In this document: positions 55,278 through 64,000 of the stretch, piece by piece
How the letters are laid out: each line of letters opens with the position of its first letter
Position numbering within the stretch: position 1 is the stretch's first letter
Assembly: GCA_963701435.1 (NCBI GenBank)
Contig: CAVPAL010000006.1
Coordinates: forward strand, 248,001 to 312,000
DNA: 64,000 nucleotides
Direction: 5' to 3'
Source: JAACFF01 sp963701435
GTDB taxonomy: Bacteria; Chloroflexota; Anaerolineae; Promineifilales; Promineifilaceae
Program-made: the position numbers and the translations under genes
Notes under the pieces: generated by a model
Told to the model about the DNA's origin: nothing
The model's database searches: none
Seen by the model: only the letters and a program-made list of their open reading frames with translations

Positions 55278-57083
55278 ATGGGTGCGTTTTCCCGGGATGA
55301 TTTGCTTGTCTATTTGCAGCTTTTGGGGGCGGGGTTAGCCGCAGCGTTGTGGTACCTGTGGCCAGCTCTAGGCGTTTGGCCCCTACTGATTGGATTGACG
55401 CCCTGGGTCATCAATCTGGCAGTGCGCGGGCGACCCTTTGTGCGCACGCCTTTTGATTGGCCGATTCTCTTGTTTTTGTTAACAGCGGCCCTTGCTGTTT
55501 GGAGCGCATTTGACAAAGATGCCGCCTGGGCAAAGTTCTGGTTGATTGTTGGCGGCATATTTTTGTTTTATGCCTTTGCCAACTGGATTTTGACCTTAAA
55601 CATCCACAAAAGCTCCCATCGTGAACTGCCTGCCTGGGCGATAGGCTTGTTTGGTACGGCCGTTGCCTTCTACTTCATTTTTACGCACGATTGGGATGCC
55701 TATGAAGTGAAGTTTGCCGGATTGGCGGCGCTGGGCCGCGCTTTGCAAGCGCCCGCGCCAGACTTGCCAGGTCATCGCTTAAACCCCAATGTAGTTGGTT
55801 CGATGTTGATAATGACGCTGCCGTTTGCTCTGGTTACCTGCCTGCTGGCGTGGCAAAAACAAAAATGGCCGGTTCTGGCTGCCGGATTGTTCATGAGCGT
55901 TTCAATTAGCCTGGGATTGTTGTTGACGACTTCGCGCGGCGCATGGCTGGCTGTTTTGGCGGTGGGAACGGCTGCCTTGGTCTGGCAGGCTGCTTGTCTC
56001 ATCAGCCGCAAACCGGGTCAAAGTCGTTGGCTGCTGCTGGCGCTGCTTGGACTAGGATTGCTGGCTGCCTTGCTGCTGCTGGCGCTTATCCCGCAGCTTA
56101 CCGAGCGTATTTTTGCGCTTTTTTCTGCTGCAGATACGGAGCAAAGCCGGATCGAACTGCTGCGCAACAGCTTGATTTTGATACAGGATTATCCTTTCAT
56201 CGGAGCTGGATTAGGCAGTTATATGATGGTTTATGCCACCTATGCCCTGCTGACCCACGTCGGCTTTATTGTCAATGCCCATAATCTTTATTTGGATGTG
56301 GCGGTTGAGCAAGGTTTGATCGGTCTGGCTGCGCTGGTGTGGATGTGGCTGATTTTTGGATGGCTGCTGTGGCGGGAGATGGGGCGTGGACGAATACGGC
56401 CGTTATTTGGCGCCGCCGTACTCTCTCTGCTTTTAATGTTATCGCATGGTCTGGTGGAAGATACTTATTACGGCAGCCGCGCCTTACTTTTGATCTTGCT
56501 GCCGCTGGCTTTTGTGATGATTTTACCGCAAAGTGAAATTGCGCGCGCGACATCCTGGCGTACCGTGACGCCGGCTTTGGGTGTTGGGGCGCTGTTATTA
56601 TTGGGATTGGTTGTGTTTCGGCCAATACAAGCTGCTGCCTATGCTAATTTAGGCGCCGTGCAGCAAAGCCGCGCTGAATTGAGTGTTTATTCCTGGCCCG
56701 AATGGCCAATTCAAGATGAGGTGCGGCGTCAGATTGATTTAACCCAGCCGCGCCGTACGTTTGAACAGGCGTTGGAACTGGACCGGCTTAATCCCACTGC
56801 CAATCGGCGGCTGGGCATGTTGGATTTGGCAATGGGACAATATCCGGAGGCTTTGCAAAAGCTTGCAATCGCGTATCAACGTGCGCCTTGGGATAATGCA
56901 ACTCGACAGTTATATGGCGAGGCGTTGGTTGTGAATGGAGCGGTTGGTGACGGAGCTGCTTTGTGGCAAACGGTGGATAATAAAAGAAATCAATTGTCTG
57001 TGCGTGTTTTTTGGTATCAAAATATAAATGACGCCGATCGCGCTGCATGGATACATCAAGCTATTGGCCGCGGGCTACAATAG
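55278..57083 (+). CDS. O-antigen ligase/polymerase-like membrane protein with C-terminal TPR segment
   Basis: 601 residues with about twelve membrane segments. The region LTTSRGAWLAVLAVGTAALV and the large loop ending VNAHNLYLDVAVEQGLIGLAALVWM are the Wzy_C/O-antigen ligase signatures (the HN-L--D motif carries the conserved His). The last 120 residues are soluble: FEQALELDRLNPTANRRLGMLDLAMGQYPEALQKLAIAYQRAPWDNA reads as tetratricopeptide repeats, seen in bacterial ligases of this group. It would polymerise or ligate glycan chains at the outer face of the membrane. Eight bases separate it from the preceding gene. Confidence 0.88.
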   Translation: MGAFSRDDLLVYLQLLGAGLAAALWYLWPALGVWPLLIGLTPWVINLAVRGRPFVRTPFDWPILLFLLTAALAVWSAFDKDAAWAKFWLIVGGIFLFYAFANWILTLNIHKSSHRELPAWAIGLFGTAVAFYFIFTHDWDAYEVKFAGLAALGRALQAPAPDLPGHRLNPNVVGSMLIMTLPFALVTCLLAWQKQKWPVLAAGLFMSVSISLGLLLTTSRGAWLAVLAVGTAALVWQAACLISRKPGQSRWLLLALLGLGLLAALLLLALIPQLTERIFALFSAADTEQSRIELLRNSLILIQDYPFIGAGLGSYMMVYATYALLTHVGFIVNAHNLYLDVAVEQGLIGLAALVWMWLIFGWLLWREMGRGRIRPLFGAAVLSLLLMLSHGLVEDTYYGSRALLLILLPLAFVMILPQSEIARATSWRTVTPALGVGALLLLGLVVFRPIQAAAYANLGAVQQSRAELSVYSWPEWPIQDEVRRQIDLTQPRRTFEQALELDRLNPTANRRLGMLDLAMGQYPEALQKLAIAYQRAPWDNATRQLYGEALVVNGAVGDGAALWQTVDNKRNQLSVRVFWYQNINDADRAAWIHQAIGRGLQ

Positions 57084-57097
57084 CGTTGCATTTACTC

Positions 57098-58723
57098 ATG
57101 TTGAATTTTTTAGGTGTTTTCAAACAGACGGTTGTGAAAAAATTGGTTCCTGGCTTAGGTAATTGGCAGAAAGTAATCAAAAATAAGGGTCGTAGAAATT
57201 CTGCCAATTCCTTGAGGAAACCGCAGATTACTAACTCCTCTTATTTGCAAGGATTTTCTGTGGTTTACCTGATCTTTTTTCTGATTGGTCTGGGTTTGTT
57301 GTTTAGCGGGGGGATACGGCCGTTGCGGGCTGATGAGGCTCCGGATTGGCAGCCGCCGGTCAAGATTTACGATACCGACAACGAAATTGATTGGCCTTTG
57401 TTGTTGAGTGATGCATCCGGCCGCTTGCACCTGCTTTGGAATGAGCAAGAACTCGAAGATGGTGAGCCAACCGGGAATTCCACGATTTACTACATGACTA
57501 AAACCGGCAATTTCTGGTCTGATCCGGTTGATGTGTTGATGCCCGGCAGTACCTACCTGGACGGCGTTATTGATGAATATGGGCGCTTGCATCTTGTCAT
57601 GAGCAGCCTGGGAAAGCCAGTCTATTTTACACAGACCCGGGACGCCAATGCCCTGGCTGCGCCGCTTTGGTTACAGCCGCAGCATTTATCAGGACCGCTG
57701 CAAACTGCGGCAGCGATTGCTATCGATCCGGCCGGCGTGTTGCATGTAGTTTATGGCGGGGCGGGATCAATCACCCATATCAGATCCGAGGATTGGGGGA
57801 ATACCTGGTCGGATGTGGTGCAAATAGGCCCATCATTTCCTGCCGGACAGGCTGTTACAGGCGGGTCTATTTCTCTGGCAATTGACGAAGAGGGTGTTCT
57901 TTATGCGACCTGGACGCTTGGCGAACTGCCGAGTGGTTATCCACCGATCAGGTCTGAATTTGCTTATTCAGGGGACGGCGGACAGAGTTGGTCAACGCCT
58001 GTTGAAGTTGCTCCGTATGACTTTGAATTAGCGTCAATGGTAACCGGCAGCGGCCAGCAGCATACATTAGATATTGGCAGGGCGGGCGTGGGTGGACGCT
58101 ACCATCGCTGGTCTTTAGATTTTGGGCGGACATGGTCACCTCGTCTTGAATTGTCACCTCCCGAAGAAGGCACTGGCTTGAGCGGCGGTGAGTTGGCGTT
58201 GGATAGCGCCAATATCTTGCATGCAGTTTTTGGGTTGGACGCGCCCAATACGGAGCACGATCCAGAAACTGAAACAACATCGGAAAGCGACACCATTATT
58301 GTATACAGCTATTGGAATGGCAAAACCTGGAGTCCGTGGGTAAATATATCCGGTATACTGCCGGCGCATCTGGAAAGAATTTCTATTGAAATAATTCAAG
58401 GCAATCGATTAGATACAATTTGGGCATCGTATGGCGTTCAAATTGGGCTGTCAAATAGTATCTGGTATGCAGAAGGTAAAATCGCTGCTCCCGAGATGGA
58501 AACGGTCCCATTACCGCCGATACCAACCCCACAACCAACTGCAACGGCCGTGCCAACGAGTACACCGACTCCGGAAGCAGCCCCGCCCAACCTGGAATCA
58601 AGAGGAGTCAAAGCGCAATCATTAGTTGATTTGCCCGCGATTGCCCTGCTGGTGGGTGTGTTGTCCTCCACAATGATTGTGGGGTTCGTGTTTGTAGGGC
58701 GAATGATGACCAGGCGGAGGTAG
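57098..58723 (+). CDS. Asp-box surface protein with a dispersed repeat inserted in its signal region
   Basis: About 541 residues from ATG 57098. Residues 1-19 (MLNFLGVFKQTVVKKLVPG) form a positively charged start. Then 38 codons (57157-57270) are exactly one double-hairpin repeat read in frame. The hydrophobic segment IFFLIGLGLLFSGGI and the mature ADEAPDWQPPVKIY follow. The ectodomain has propeller blades with SEDWGNTWS, GDGGQSWSTPVEV and LDFGRTWSPRLEL. The end is a PTPQPTATAVPTSTPTPEA stalk and a membrane segment with MTRRR. Removing the repeat would restore a compact signal anchor, so the insertion probably changed an existing leader. Function as for its paralogue at 52538: glycan-binding or glycan-processing, unproven. 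Confidence 0.82.
   Translation: MLNFLGVFKQTVVKKLVPGLGNWQKVIKNKGRRNSANSLRKPQITNSSYLQGFSVVYLIFFLIGLGLLFSGGIRPLRADEAPDWQPPVKIYDTDNEIDWPLLLSDASGRLHLLWNEQELEDGEPTGNSTIYYMTKTGNFWSDPVDVLMPGSTYLDGVIDEYGRLHLVMSSLGKPVYFTQTRDANALAAPLWLQPQHLSGPLQTAAAIAIDPAGVLHVVYGGAGSITHIRSEDWGNTWSDVVQIGPSFPAGQAVTGGSISLAIDEEGVLYATWTLGELPSGYPPIRSEFAYSGDGGQSWSTPVEVAPYDFELASMVTGSGQQHTLDIGRAGVGGRYHRWSLDFGRTWSPRLELSPPEEGTGLSGGELALDSANILHAVFGLDAPNTEHDPETETTSESDTIIVYSYWNGKTWSPWVNISGILPAHLERISIEIIQGNRLDTIWASYGVQIGLSNSIWYAEGKIAAPEMETVPLPPIPTPQPTATAVPTSTPTPEAAPPNLESRGVKAQSLVDLPAIALLVGVLSSTMIVGFVFVGRMMTRRR
57157..57270. repeat. Double-hairpin repeat, copy 8, inside a coding sequence
   Basis: AGGTAATTGGCAG...CTGCCAATTCCTTGAGGAAACCGCAG...CTGTGGTTTACCT, 114 bp, very close to the copy at 27386-27499. 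The length is a multiple of three and the reading frame passes through it without a stop. Confidence 0.9.
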
Positions 58724-58732
58724 ATTATCGCA

Positions 58733-59512
58733 GTGACACATATGACTACTTTATGGAACCGGCGGGAACTTCTGTGGTTCTGGACACAACGCGAACTGCG
58801 TGTGCGCTATAAACAATCCATATTAGGCGTGGGCTGGGCTGTATTGCAGCCGGCGGCAATGGCATTTGTATTTGCCCTGGTGTTTTCGGTTATCGTACAC
58901 GTGCCATCTGATGGCTACCCTTACCCACTGTTTGTCTATACCGCACTTGTGCCCTGGACATTGTTAGCTGTTTCTGTCAGTTTGGGCATTCCCAGTCTTG
59001 TGAACAATATGAACTTAATCACCAAAGCGGCGTTCCCGCGGGAAATTATGCCTTTGGGTGTAATTGGCGCCAGCGTCGTCGATTTTTTAGCCGCATTTGG
59101 TGTTTATGTCATCATGCTCATTTTTTATAGCCACTCCCTGACTGCAAACGTACTATGGATGCCTTTGTTGCTAGTATTGGAAATTGCCTTAATTATTGGC
59201 GTCGTTTTTTTAGGTTCCGCTTTGAACGTCTTCTTTCGCGATATTCGCTTCCTTGTTCCCCTAATAATTCAGATTTGGCTGTTTGCCACACCGATCATTT
59301 ATCCGCTGAGTTTGGTTCCCGAGCGCTTTTTAAACATTTATGCGCTTAATCCGATGGTAGGAATTATTGAATCATACCGCAATATTTTTTTACGCGGGGA
59401 GCCTCCCACCTGGTCATTGTTGGCGATCAGCAGTGTTGTAACTATATTTGTTTTTATTTTGGGTTTGTCTTTCTTTCAACGCGTTGAATCTAAGTTCGCA
59501 GATATCATTTAA
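58733..59512 (+). CDS. Polysaccharide ABC exporter permease (Wzm/TagG type)
   Basis: 259 residues, six membrane segments. NRRELLWFWTQRELRVRYKQSILGVGWAVLQPAAMAFVFALVFS is the standard N-terminus of ABC-2 exporters for O-antigen or teichoic acid, here given by landmarks RELRVRYKQS and GVGWAVLQP. YALNPMVGIIESYRNIFLRGEPP is the conserved C-terminal loop. The GTG at 58733 lies 12 bases after GGCGGAGG; ATG 58742 is an alternative. It works with the ATPase three bases downstream to flip lipid-linked glycan. Confidence 0.9.
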   Translation: MTHMTTLWNRRELLWFWTQRELRVRYKQSILGVGWAVLQPAAMAFVFALVFSVIVHVPSDGYPYPLFVYTALVPWTLLAVSVSLGIPSLVNNMNLITKAAFPREIMPLGVIGASVVDFLAAFGVYVIMLIFYSHSLTANVLWMPLLLVLEIALIIGVVFLGSALNVFFRDIRFLVPLIIQIWLFATPIIYPLSLVPERFLNIYALNPMVGIIESYRNIFLRGEPPTWSLLAISSVVTIFVFILGLSFFQRVESKFADII

Positions 59513-59514
59513 TC

Positions 59515-60780
59515 ATGAGTTTTTCAGTTTATTTTGAAAATGTTTCCAAACAATATCGCCTGGGTTTACTCGGCACAGGATCGCTGCGCGCTGTTGTCGG
59601 TGAATTTCTAGCGGGTAAACAAAGTAAAAAAGAGAACAGTTTTTGGGCCTTAAAAGACGTGTCATTTAACGTTGAACCGGGTGAAGCTTTGGGGCTTGTA
59701 GGCCATAATGGAGCCGGTAAATCAACCTTGTTGCGTTTGATAGCAAATATTACCCAACCGACAAATGGAAAGATATCCATAAACGGCCGTATCGCAACAC
59801 TTCTTGAACTTGGTGCAGGCTTCCATCCAGAATTGAGTGGGCGTGAAAACATCTACCTTTACGGGTCGATTTTGGGCTTAAAAAAGAGTGAGATTCAGCA
59901 GGCCTTCAACAGTATTGTGGCTTTTTCGGAGCTGGAAAAATTCCTCGATACGCCGCTCAAGCGTTATTCGTCCGGTATGTATGTGCGCCTGGCGTTTGCT
60001 GTGGCGGTTCATATTCAACCCGATATTCTACTCGTTGATGAGGTGCTGGCTGTAGGGGATGCCGGTTTTCGCCAGAAATGTATGTATAAGATGACCGAAC
60101 TGCGTCGCAAGGGAGTTACGCTGGTTTTTGTATCCCATAATCATCATATGGTGCAGTCGGTGTGTGACCGTGCGCTTTATTTGTCAGATGGGCAAATTAA
60201 GAAGCAAGGTGACACAGAAGATGTTTTACGCGTGTATGAGCAGGATTTGCGTAACGGCCGTATTGCCAATGCCAACGATTCTAAGGCAGAGGAAACGGGT
60301 GTTGCCGATATACAAATTACCGATATCAAAGTGGTTGACCTGGACGGCCACCCAAGAGATGTGTTTGATTATGATGAAGGCGCCGGAATCACCGTTTCCT
60401 ATCGAGTATCCCGACTTGTGTATGCACCAATCTTGCATATGCGCCTGCTGCGCGACGACGGCGCGATTTGTTTTACCGTGCGTTCCAACCAAAGAGATGC
60501 GCATCTCTCAGATTTTGCCTTAACTGGAGATGGCGAATTTACGCTGCGGCTTTCGTCCTGGCAGTTATACGGAGGCCGTTACAGAATGTTAGTTGCCATT
60601 TTAGATAGTTCCGATCAGATCATTATGGTGAAAGGCTTTTCACCCTGGTTCCAGGTAATTGGTCCTGGTAGCATTGTTGGGGAACATCAGGGCATATACG
60701 TGCCGGAATCTTCCTGGGAGCTCAATCTAAATACGTGGCAAAGCGAAATCACAACAAATGAAAACCTCCAGAGTGTGTAA
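59515..60780 (+). CDS. Polysaccharide ABC exporter ATPase with C-terminal glycan-binding domain (Wzt type)
   Basis: 421 residues. ATPase at residues 1-250: Walker A GHNGAGKS, signature YSSGMYVRLAFAVAV (the SSGM form of exporter ATPases), Walker B ILLVDEVLAVGD, and H-loop VSHNHHMV. Residues about 265-410 form a beta-sandwich (VTVSYRVSRLVYAPILHMRLLRDDGAICFTVRS by landmarks VSYRVSRL and RLLRDDGA) like the Wzt C-terminal domain that recognises the chain terminus. Its presence suggests the exported chain is capped before export. Confidence 0.92.
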   Translation: MSFSVYFENVSKQYRLGLLGTGSLRAVVGEFLAGKQSKKENSFWALKDVSFNVEPGEALGLVGHNGAGKSTLLRLIANITQPTNGKISINGRIATLLELGAGFHPELSGRENIYLYGSILGLKKSEIQQAFNSIVAFSELEKFLDTPLKRYSSGMYVRLAFAVAVHIQPDILLVDEVLAVGDAGFRQKCMYKMTELRRKGVTLVFVSHNHHMVQSVCDRALYLSDGQIKKQGDTEDVLRVYEQDLRNGRIANANDSKAEETGVADIQITDIKVVDLDGHPRDVFDYDEGAGITVSYRVSRLVYAPILHMRLLRDDGAICFTVRSNQRDAHLSDFALTGDGEFTLRLSSWQLYGGRYRMLVAILDSSDQIIMVKGFSPWFQVIGPGSIVGEHQGIYVPESSWELNLNTWQSEITTNENLQSV

Positions 60781-60842
60781 ACTCCTTACCATGCCGCTAC
60801 ACCCCTACTTTGAGTTTTGTTCAGAAAAACAGCAAACGGCTT

Positions 60843-61868
60843 ATGAAATTAGTCATCTCATTTTGTAATCAGACCGGCAATTTAGACGCGCCGAATTTAT
60901 TGGTATTGGATTTGAATACGGCCAGCAAACAATGGATCAAAATTGATGTTGATAATGATGGTTTTACAGGCGTCGCCCAGGACAAAAAGTATATCTATGC
61001 TCTTTATCAGGCGCCAAAAAATCAGGATTTGAAAGCCGGCATTGTCATCATTGACAAAGAAACGTTGCGCGTAAAGCTCACGACTGAGTTACCGGGATTA
61101 TATGACCCGCACTCTTGTGTTATTGATGAACACGGAGATATTTATGCAGTTTCCACCGGGACCGAACAAGTTTTAAAGTATCGTTTTAACGATCGCGCCG
61201 AAACGATAACGTTGCAAGGTTGTGTATGGCACCCATATACAAAATCAGATCATATAGCCACTTTTTTTAAGAATCTATGGAGGTTACGGTCGTTTCCTAA
61301 AAAAGAAACTAAAGAGTTCTTCTGGCGAATTCGCAAGGGTACCTTTTGGACGCCAGAATACATGCGACATTTGTTGGGAACACATCATCTAAATTCGCTT
61401 TTTCTATCAAATGCTAATCTCTTCATTTCCGGTTTCGGCCCGCCAAAATCTGAATTATTTACCTCCGCAACCGAAGGCTATATCTTTGACATCAAGCAGC
61501 GGAAAAAAACGCATGAGCATATCAATCATCCACACTCAGTTTTTGTAAATAAGGGTGATTTGTTTTACTGTGAATCTAGAACAAGGACTGTCAAAAAGCG
61601 AAGCTCAGCCCTCATTACGCTCGAGAATGGGTATACCAGGGGTTTAGCAATTGCAGATGATTTGTTGATTGTAGGATCAAGCGCCAGTCGAAAAAAATCA
61701 AGGAGCACCGGTTTGGTGAATAATACCGCTGAAGATGGCCTACAAGCCTGCCGCATATCTGTTTTTAAGAAAAATGATACTTCCCAGGAATATGAGATTG
61801 TTGAAGAGATCGAATTCTTTCCTGACAAGCAAGAGATATACGATGTCGTCACTCTGACGAGTACGTGA
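60843..61868 (+). CDS. Hypothetical propeller-like protein in the polysaccharide cluster
   Basis: 341 residues from ATG 60843. No signal peptide. The sequence has repeated strands such as NLLVLDLNTASKQW, YIYALYQAP, DPHSCVIDEHGDIYAVSTG and HPHSVFVNKGDLFYCESRTRT, which suggest a six- or seven-bladed propeller with His residues (HPHS) that may bind metal. It resembles in style the DUF4915-like proteins of polysaccharide loci, but I cannot assign it firmly. It is between the exporter ATPase and two glycosyltransferases. Confidence 0.7.
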   Translation: MKLVISFCNQTGNLDAPNLLVLDLNTASKQWIKIDVDNDGFTGVAQDKKYIYALYQAPKNQDLKAGIVIIDKETLRVKLTTELPGLYDPHSCVIDEHGDIYAVSTGTEQVLKYRFNDRAETITLQGCVWHPYTKSDHIATFFKNLWRLRSFPKKETKEFFWRIRKGTFWTPEYMRHLLGTHHLNSLFLSNANLFISGFGPPKSELFTSATEGYIFDIKQRKKTHEHINHPHSVFVNKGDLFYCESRTRTVKKRSSALITLENGYTRGLAIADDLLIVGSSASRKKSRSTGLVNNTAEDGLQACRISVFKKNDTSQEYEIVEEIEFFPDKQEIYDVVTLTST

Positions 61869-61883
61869 GGTTGTTCAACAGCG

Positions 61884-63101
61884 ATGTTGTCAGAATCCCT
61901 AGTTACAATAGTCGTGCCGGTTTTTAATCGTCTTCACTTTCTTGGAGAAACCATAGAGAGCGTTTTGACCCAAACACATTCTCAATGGGAACTGATTGTG
62001 GTTGATGATGGTTCCGAGGAAGATGTTGCTGCCTTTTTACTGCGGTATCCTGATGACCGTATTCGTTCGCTGCGTCAGGAAAATCAAGGCAATGCGGCTG
62101 CGCGCAATACAGGTATAAAGCAAGCACAGGGCGAATATGTTATTTGCCTGGATTCTGATGATGTCTGGCAGCCTGGGCTGTTAGACATTTGCCTGACGAC
62201 GTTACAGACCAACCCGAATATTGATGTAACCTACACGCAATTTCAACAAATTGACCAGAACAGCAAGCTCATTCCTGTCCCCTTACAGCCGCAGCCCAAA
62301 AATGGCAATCTTTTACCAGACTTATTGCTTGGTTTTCCAATTTTGCCGTCCTCGGCGCTCATACGCCGGTGCTGCTTTGAACAATGGGGGCTTTACACGC
62401 CAGGGCTGGATGATTGGGAACTTTGGCTGCGTTGGTCGGCAAAGGGCTGTCGTTTTCACTGTGTGGAACGGCCGTTGCTTGCCTACCGTATTCATAACCA
62501 GAACTTCAACCTGGATTGGCCGCGCAGGCGGCAGGCCCATTTTGCCATGCTGGACGCGTTTTACCGGCAAACAGATTTACCAGAATTAGCATTGCAATTA
62601 CATCAACAAGCATATGTAAATCAACATATCCGTTTTGCTGTTTTAGCGTGGCAGGTTAATCGGCCGGTTGACGCCACGGCCGAATTTGTCCATGCTGTTT
62701 GTCTCGAACCCAGCCTCTTGCATGATCTTGACTTTTATACCCAGATCGCTTGTGCGCATCAAAACCGGCTCGACTATGGTTCGGCGCGAAATCTTGACCT
62801 TGAGCAGGCGCAAGCAATTTTGCTCGCGGCGCTGGACAGCTTGTTTGCCATGCCTGACCTGCCGCGAACCATTATTGCGCAACGGGAGCCGGCCTGTGCC
62901 TGGGCAAACCTGGCTCTCGCGCGTCTGGCCTACGGTTTGCAGCAAGATGACAACTTAAGCCGTCGCTTCTTGCAACAAAGCCTGGCGGCCTGGCCAATGA
63001 TTGCCGTGCGCAGTGATTGGGCGATGTGGTTTTTGCGCGCGCTTCTGGGAGGCCGCAAAATTCACCATCTGAAAACGAAAGTTGGTGGCCGGTTCGCGTG
63101 A
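61884..63101 (+). CDS. Family 2 glycosyltransferase
   Basis: 405 residues. GT-A fold at residues 1-215: TIVVPVFNRLHFLGETIESVLTQTHSQWELIVVDDGS by landmarks VVPVFNR and IVVDDGS, GNAAARNTGIKQAQGEYV and CLDSDDVWQPG with the DXD metal site. The general-base region reads DDWELWLRWS. The last 170 residues are helical (QQAYVNQHIRFAVLAWQVN and similar), as in many cytoplasmic transferases of capsule loci. Donor and acceptor sugars cannot be predicted. Confidence 0.92.
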   Translation: MLSESLVTIVVPVFNRLHFLGETIESVLTQTHSQWELIVVDDGSEEDVAAFLLRYPDDRIRSLRQENQGNAAARNTGIKQAQGEYVICLDSDDVWQPGLLDICLTTLQTNPNIDVTYTQFQQIDQNSKLIPVPLQPQPKNGNLLPDLLLGFPILPSSALIRRCCFEQWGLYTPGLDDWELWLRWSAKGCRFHCVERPLLAYRIHNQNFNLDWPRRRQAHFAMLDAFYRQTDLPELALQLHQQAYVNQHIRFAVLAWQVNRPVDATAEFVHAVCLEPSLLHDLDFYTQIACAHQNRLDYGSARNLDLEQAQAILLAALDSLFAMPDLPRTIIAQREPACAWANLALARLAYGLQQDDNLSRRFLQQSLAAWPMIAVRSDWAMWFLRALLGGRKIHHLKTKVGGRFA

Positions 63102-63122
63102 GACGCATTCCCCAAAACCGTT

Positions 63123-64000
63123 ATGCTTAAAGTTAGCGTTATTATTCCCACATACAATCATGCTCAGTACTTGTTAGAGGCTGTGACTTCTGTTCAGTCA
63201 CAATCCTACTCAAATTGGGAAGCGATTATTGTCGATGACGGTTCTACGGATGAAACGGCCGTTTTGGTTGCCGAACTCACCGATTCCCGAATCCAGACTG
63301 TTTATCAGAAAAATCAAGGTTTGAGCAGCGCGCGTAACACAGGAATCAGATACGCTAGTGGGGAATTGATTGCGCTGTTAGATGCGGATGACAGGTGGCA
63401 GCCGGCATTTTTGGAGCGGATGGTGCAGGTGTTTGAAGAGGACACAACGGCGGATGCCGCGTATTGTGGCTTTCATTATATGGATGTGCAAGGAACGCTG
63501 CTGCCAACGGCCGTTTCCAAAGTTGTTCCCCCCGAACAATTCAGAGCTGAACTCCTGCGCGGCAACTGGTTGTGCCCCTCCGCTGTTGTCGTGCGCGCCT
63601 CTGTCTACGCGGCTGCCGGCTGGTTCGATACATCGCTGCGGGCCTGTGAGGATTACGACATGTGGCTGCGTATGGCTGTTAAACAGCGATTTGTGGGTAT
63701 TCCGGAGCGACTGCTGCACTATCGCCGCCTGGGCGATAACATGTCTGATGATGTGGATCGCATGGTGGAAGCCATGACCACGGTGCTGGAAAGACAACTT
63801 GGTAGATTCGACAGTTCAATCGGGAATTGGAGTAAGACCAAACAGATTGCCGCCAGAAACGTCACTAGTTTACGTGTTCAGGGCTATTTGTCTCAGAACC
63901 GGGTCACGGAAAGCGCAACTAGTTTGTTATGGCTGCTTCGTCATTGCCCAGATTTCGCCGAATCGCTTGATTTTTGGTATTCACTGGCCTGTGTGCACCA
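63123..64000 (+). CDS. Family 2 glycosyltransferase, 3' end outside the window
   Basis: Open from ATG 63123 to the last base. MLKVSVIIPTYNHAQYLLEAV, IIVDDGSTDETAV, LSSARNTGIRYASGELIALLDADDRWQP and CEDYDMWLRMA are the family 2 hallmarks (nucleotide-binding Asp, DXD site, catalytic ED). It is a paralogue of the preceding gene, 21 bases away. At least 292 residues are visible. Confidence 0.92.
   Translation, partial: MLKVSVIIPTYNHAQYLLEAVTSVQSQSYSNWEAIIVDDGSTDETAVLVAELTDSRIQTVYQKNQGLSSARNTGIRYASGELIALLDADDRWQPAFLERMVQVFEEDTTADAAYCGFHYMDVQGTLLPTAVSKVVPPEQFRAELLRGNWLCPSAVVVRASVYAAAGWFDTSLRACEDYDMWLRMAVKQRFVGIPERLLHYRRLGDNMSDDVDRMVEAMTTVLERQLGRFDSSIGNWSKTKQIAARNVTSLRVQGYLSQNRVTESATSLLWLLRHCPDFAESLDFWYSLACVH

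Overview
The window looks like a chromosomal segment of a Chloroflexota bacterium of the Anaerolineae/Ardenticatenia kind. This is inferred from style, not from a marker gene. The signs are lipoproteins with Val/Thr/Glu linkers after the lipobox, many Asp-box/propeller surface proteins with a C-terminal membrane anchor, a DnaQ-type exonuclease fused to a DinG helicase, tungsten aldehyde oxidoreductase, and an RpoD of the usual bacterial type. No rRNA, tRNA, CRISPR array, phage or intact insertion sequence was seen. The palindrome ACGGCCGT occurs about once per kilobase (about 60 by hand count), in all reading frames and on both sides of genes, far above the chance rate of about one in 65 kb.

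Layout. 1-4 kb: end of an S9 peptidase and a convergent acyl-ACP-reductase-like gene. 4.4-10.7 kb: a complete oligopeptide/dipeptide ABC importer (two ATPases, lipoprotein, two permeases). 10.9-16.3 kb: surface lipoprotein, DUF3179 protein, unknown protein, cytochrome c lipoprotein, and a DsbA/FrnE-like thiol oxidoreductase whose first active-site cysteine is an in-frame TGA (selenoprotein candidate). 16.3-21 kb: a minus-strand catabolic cluster in decay; remnants of aldehyde dehydrogenase, acyl-CoA dehydrogenase, class III CoA transferase, hydantoinase and both isopropylmalate-dehydratase-type subunits are truncated or fused, with intact GNAT and metallo-hydrolase genes between them. 21-27.3 kb: flavin reductase/HMG-CoA-lyase fusion, a VapBC module, SDR, calycin-like and DUF3891 genes, and a GntR/HutC regulator with a clear promoter and operator.

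27.7-35.5 kb is a coherent tungsten/molybdenum block: a MoaD protein and partner, a tungsten-type aldehyde:ferredoxin oxidoreductase, a protoglobin-MoaD fusion, a ModE-like regulator with a ligand-binding domain, the TupABC tungstate importer (tupA frameshifted) and a molbindin. The fusion/oxidoreductase pair and the regulator/tup genes diverge from a shared 134-bp region carrying a GTTAACT-TG-AGTTAAC palindrome. The molbindin leader contains a structured repeat with a second copy at 26.4 kb; the two copies show compensatory base changes.

35.7-44 kb: YceI-like lipoprotein, an HTH/nucleotidyltransferase pair, a response regulator and a very long SdrD/GEVED surface protein, plus an orphan copy of its C-terminal anchor. 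44-48.5 kb: exonuclease-DinG helicase and rpoD. 48.8-64 kb: an exopolysaccharide/O-antigen-like export and glycosyltransferase cluster with two large Asp-box surface proteins, an O-antigen-ligase-like polymerase, a Wzm/Wzt exporter and three family 2 glycosyltransferases.

A family of about 113-bp double-hairpin repeats (ends AGGTAA...TTACCT) is scattered between genes. Several copies supply the stop codon of the neighbouring gene, and one lies in frame inside a coding sequence. Single-base frameshifts are frequent (tupA, dinG twice, acyltransferase, radical SAM, SdrD-like, calycin-like), so either the assembly carries indel errors or many genes are decaying.
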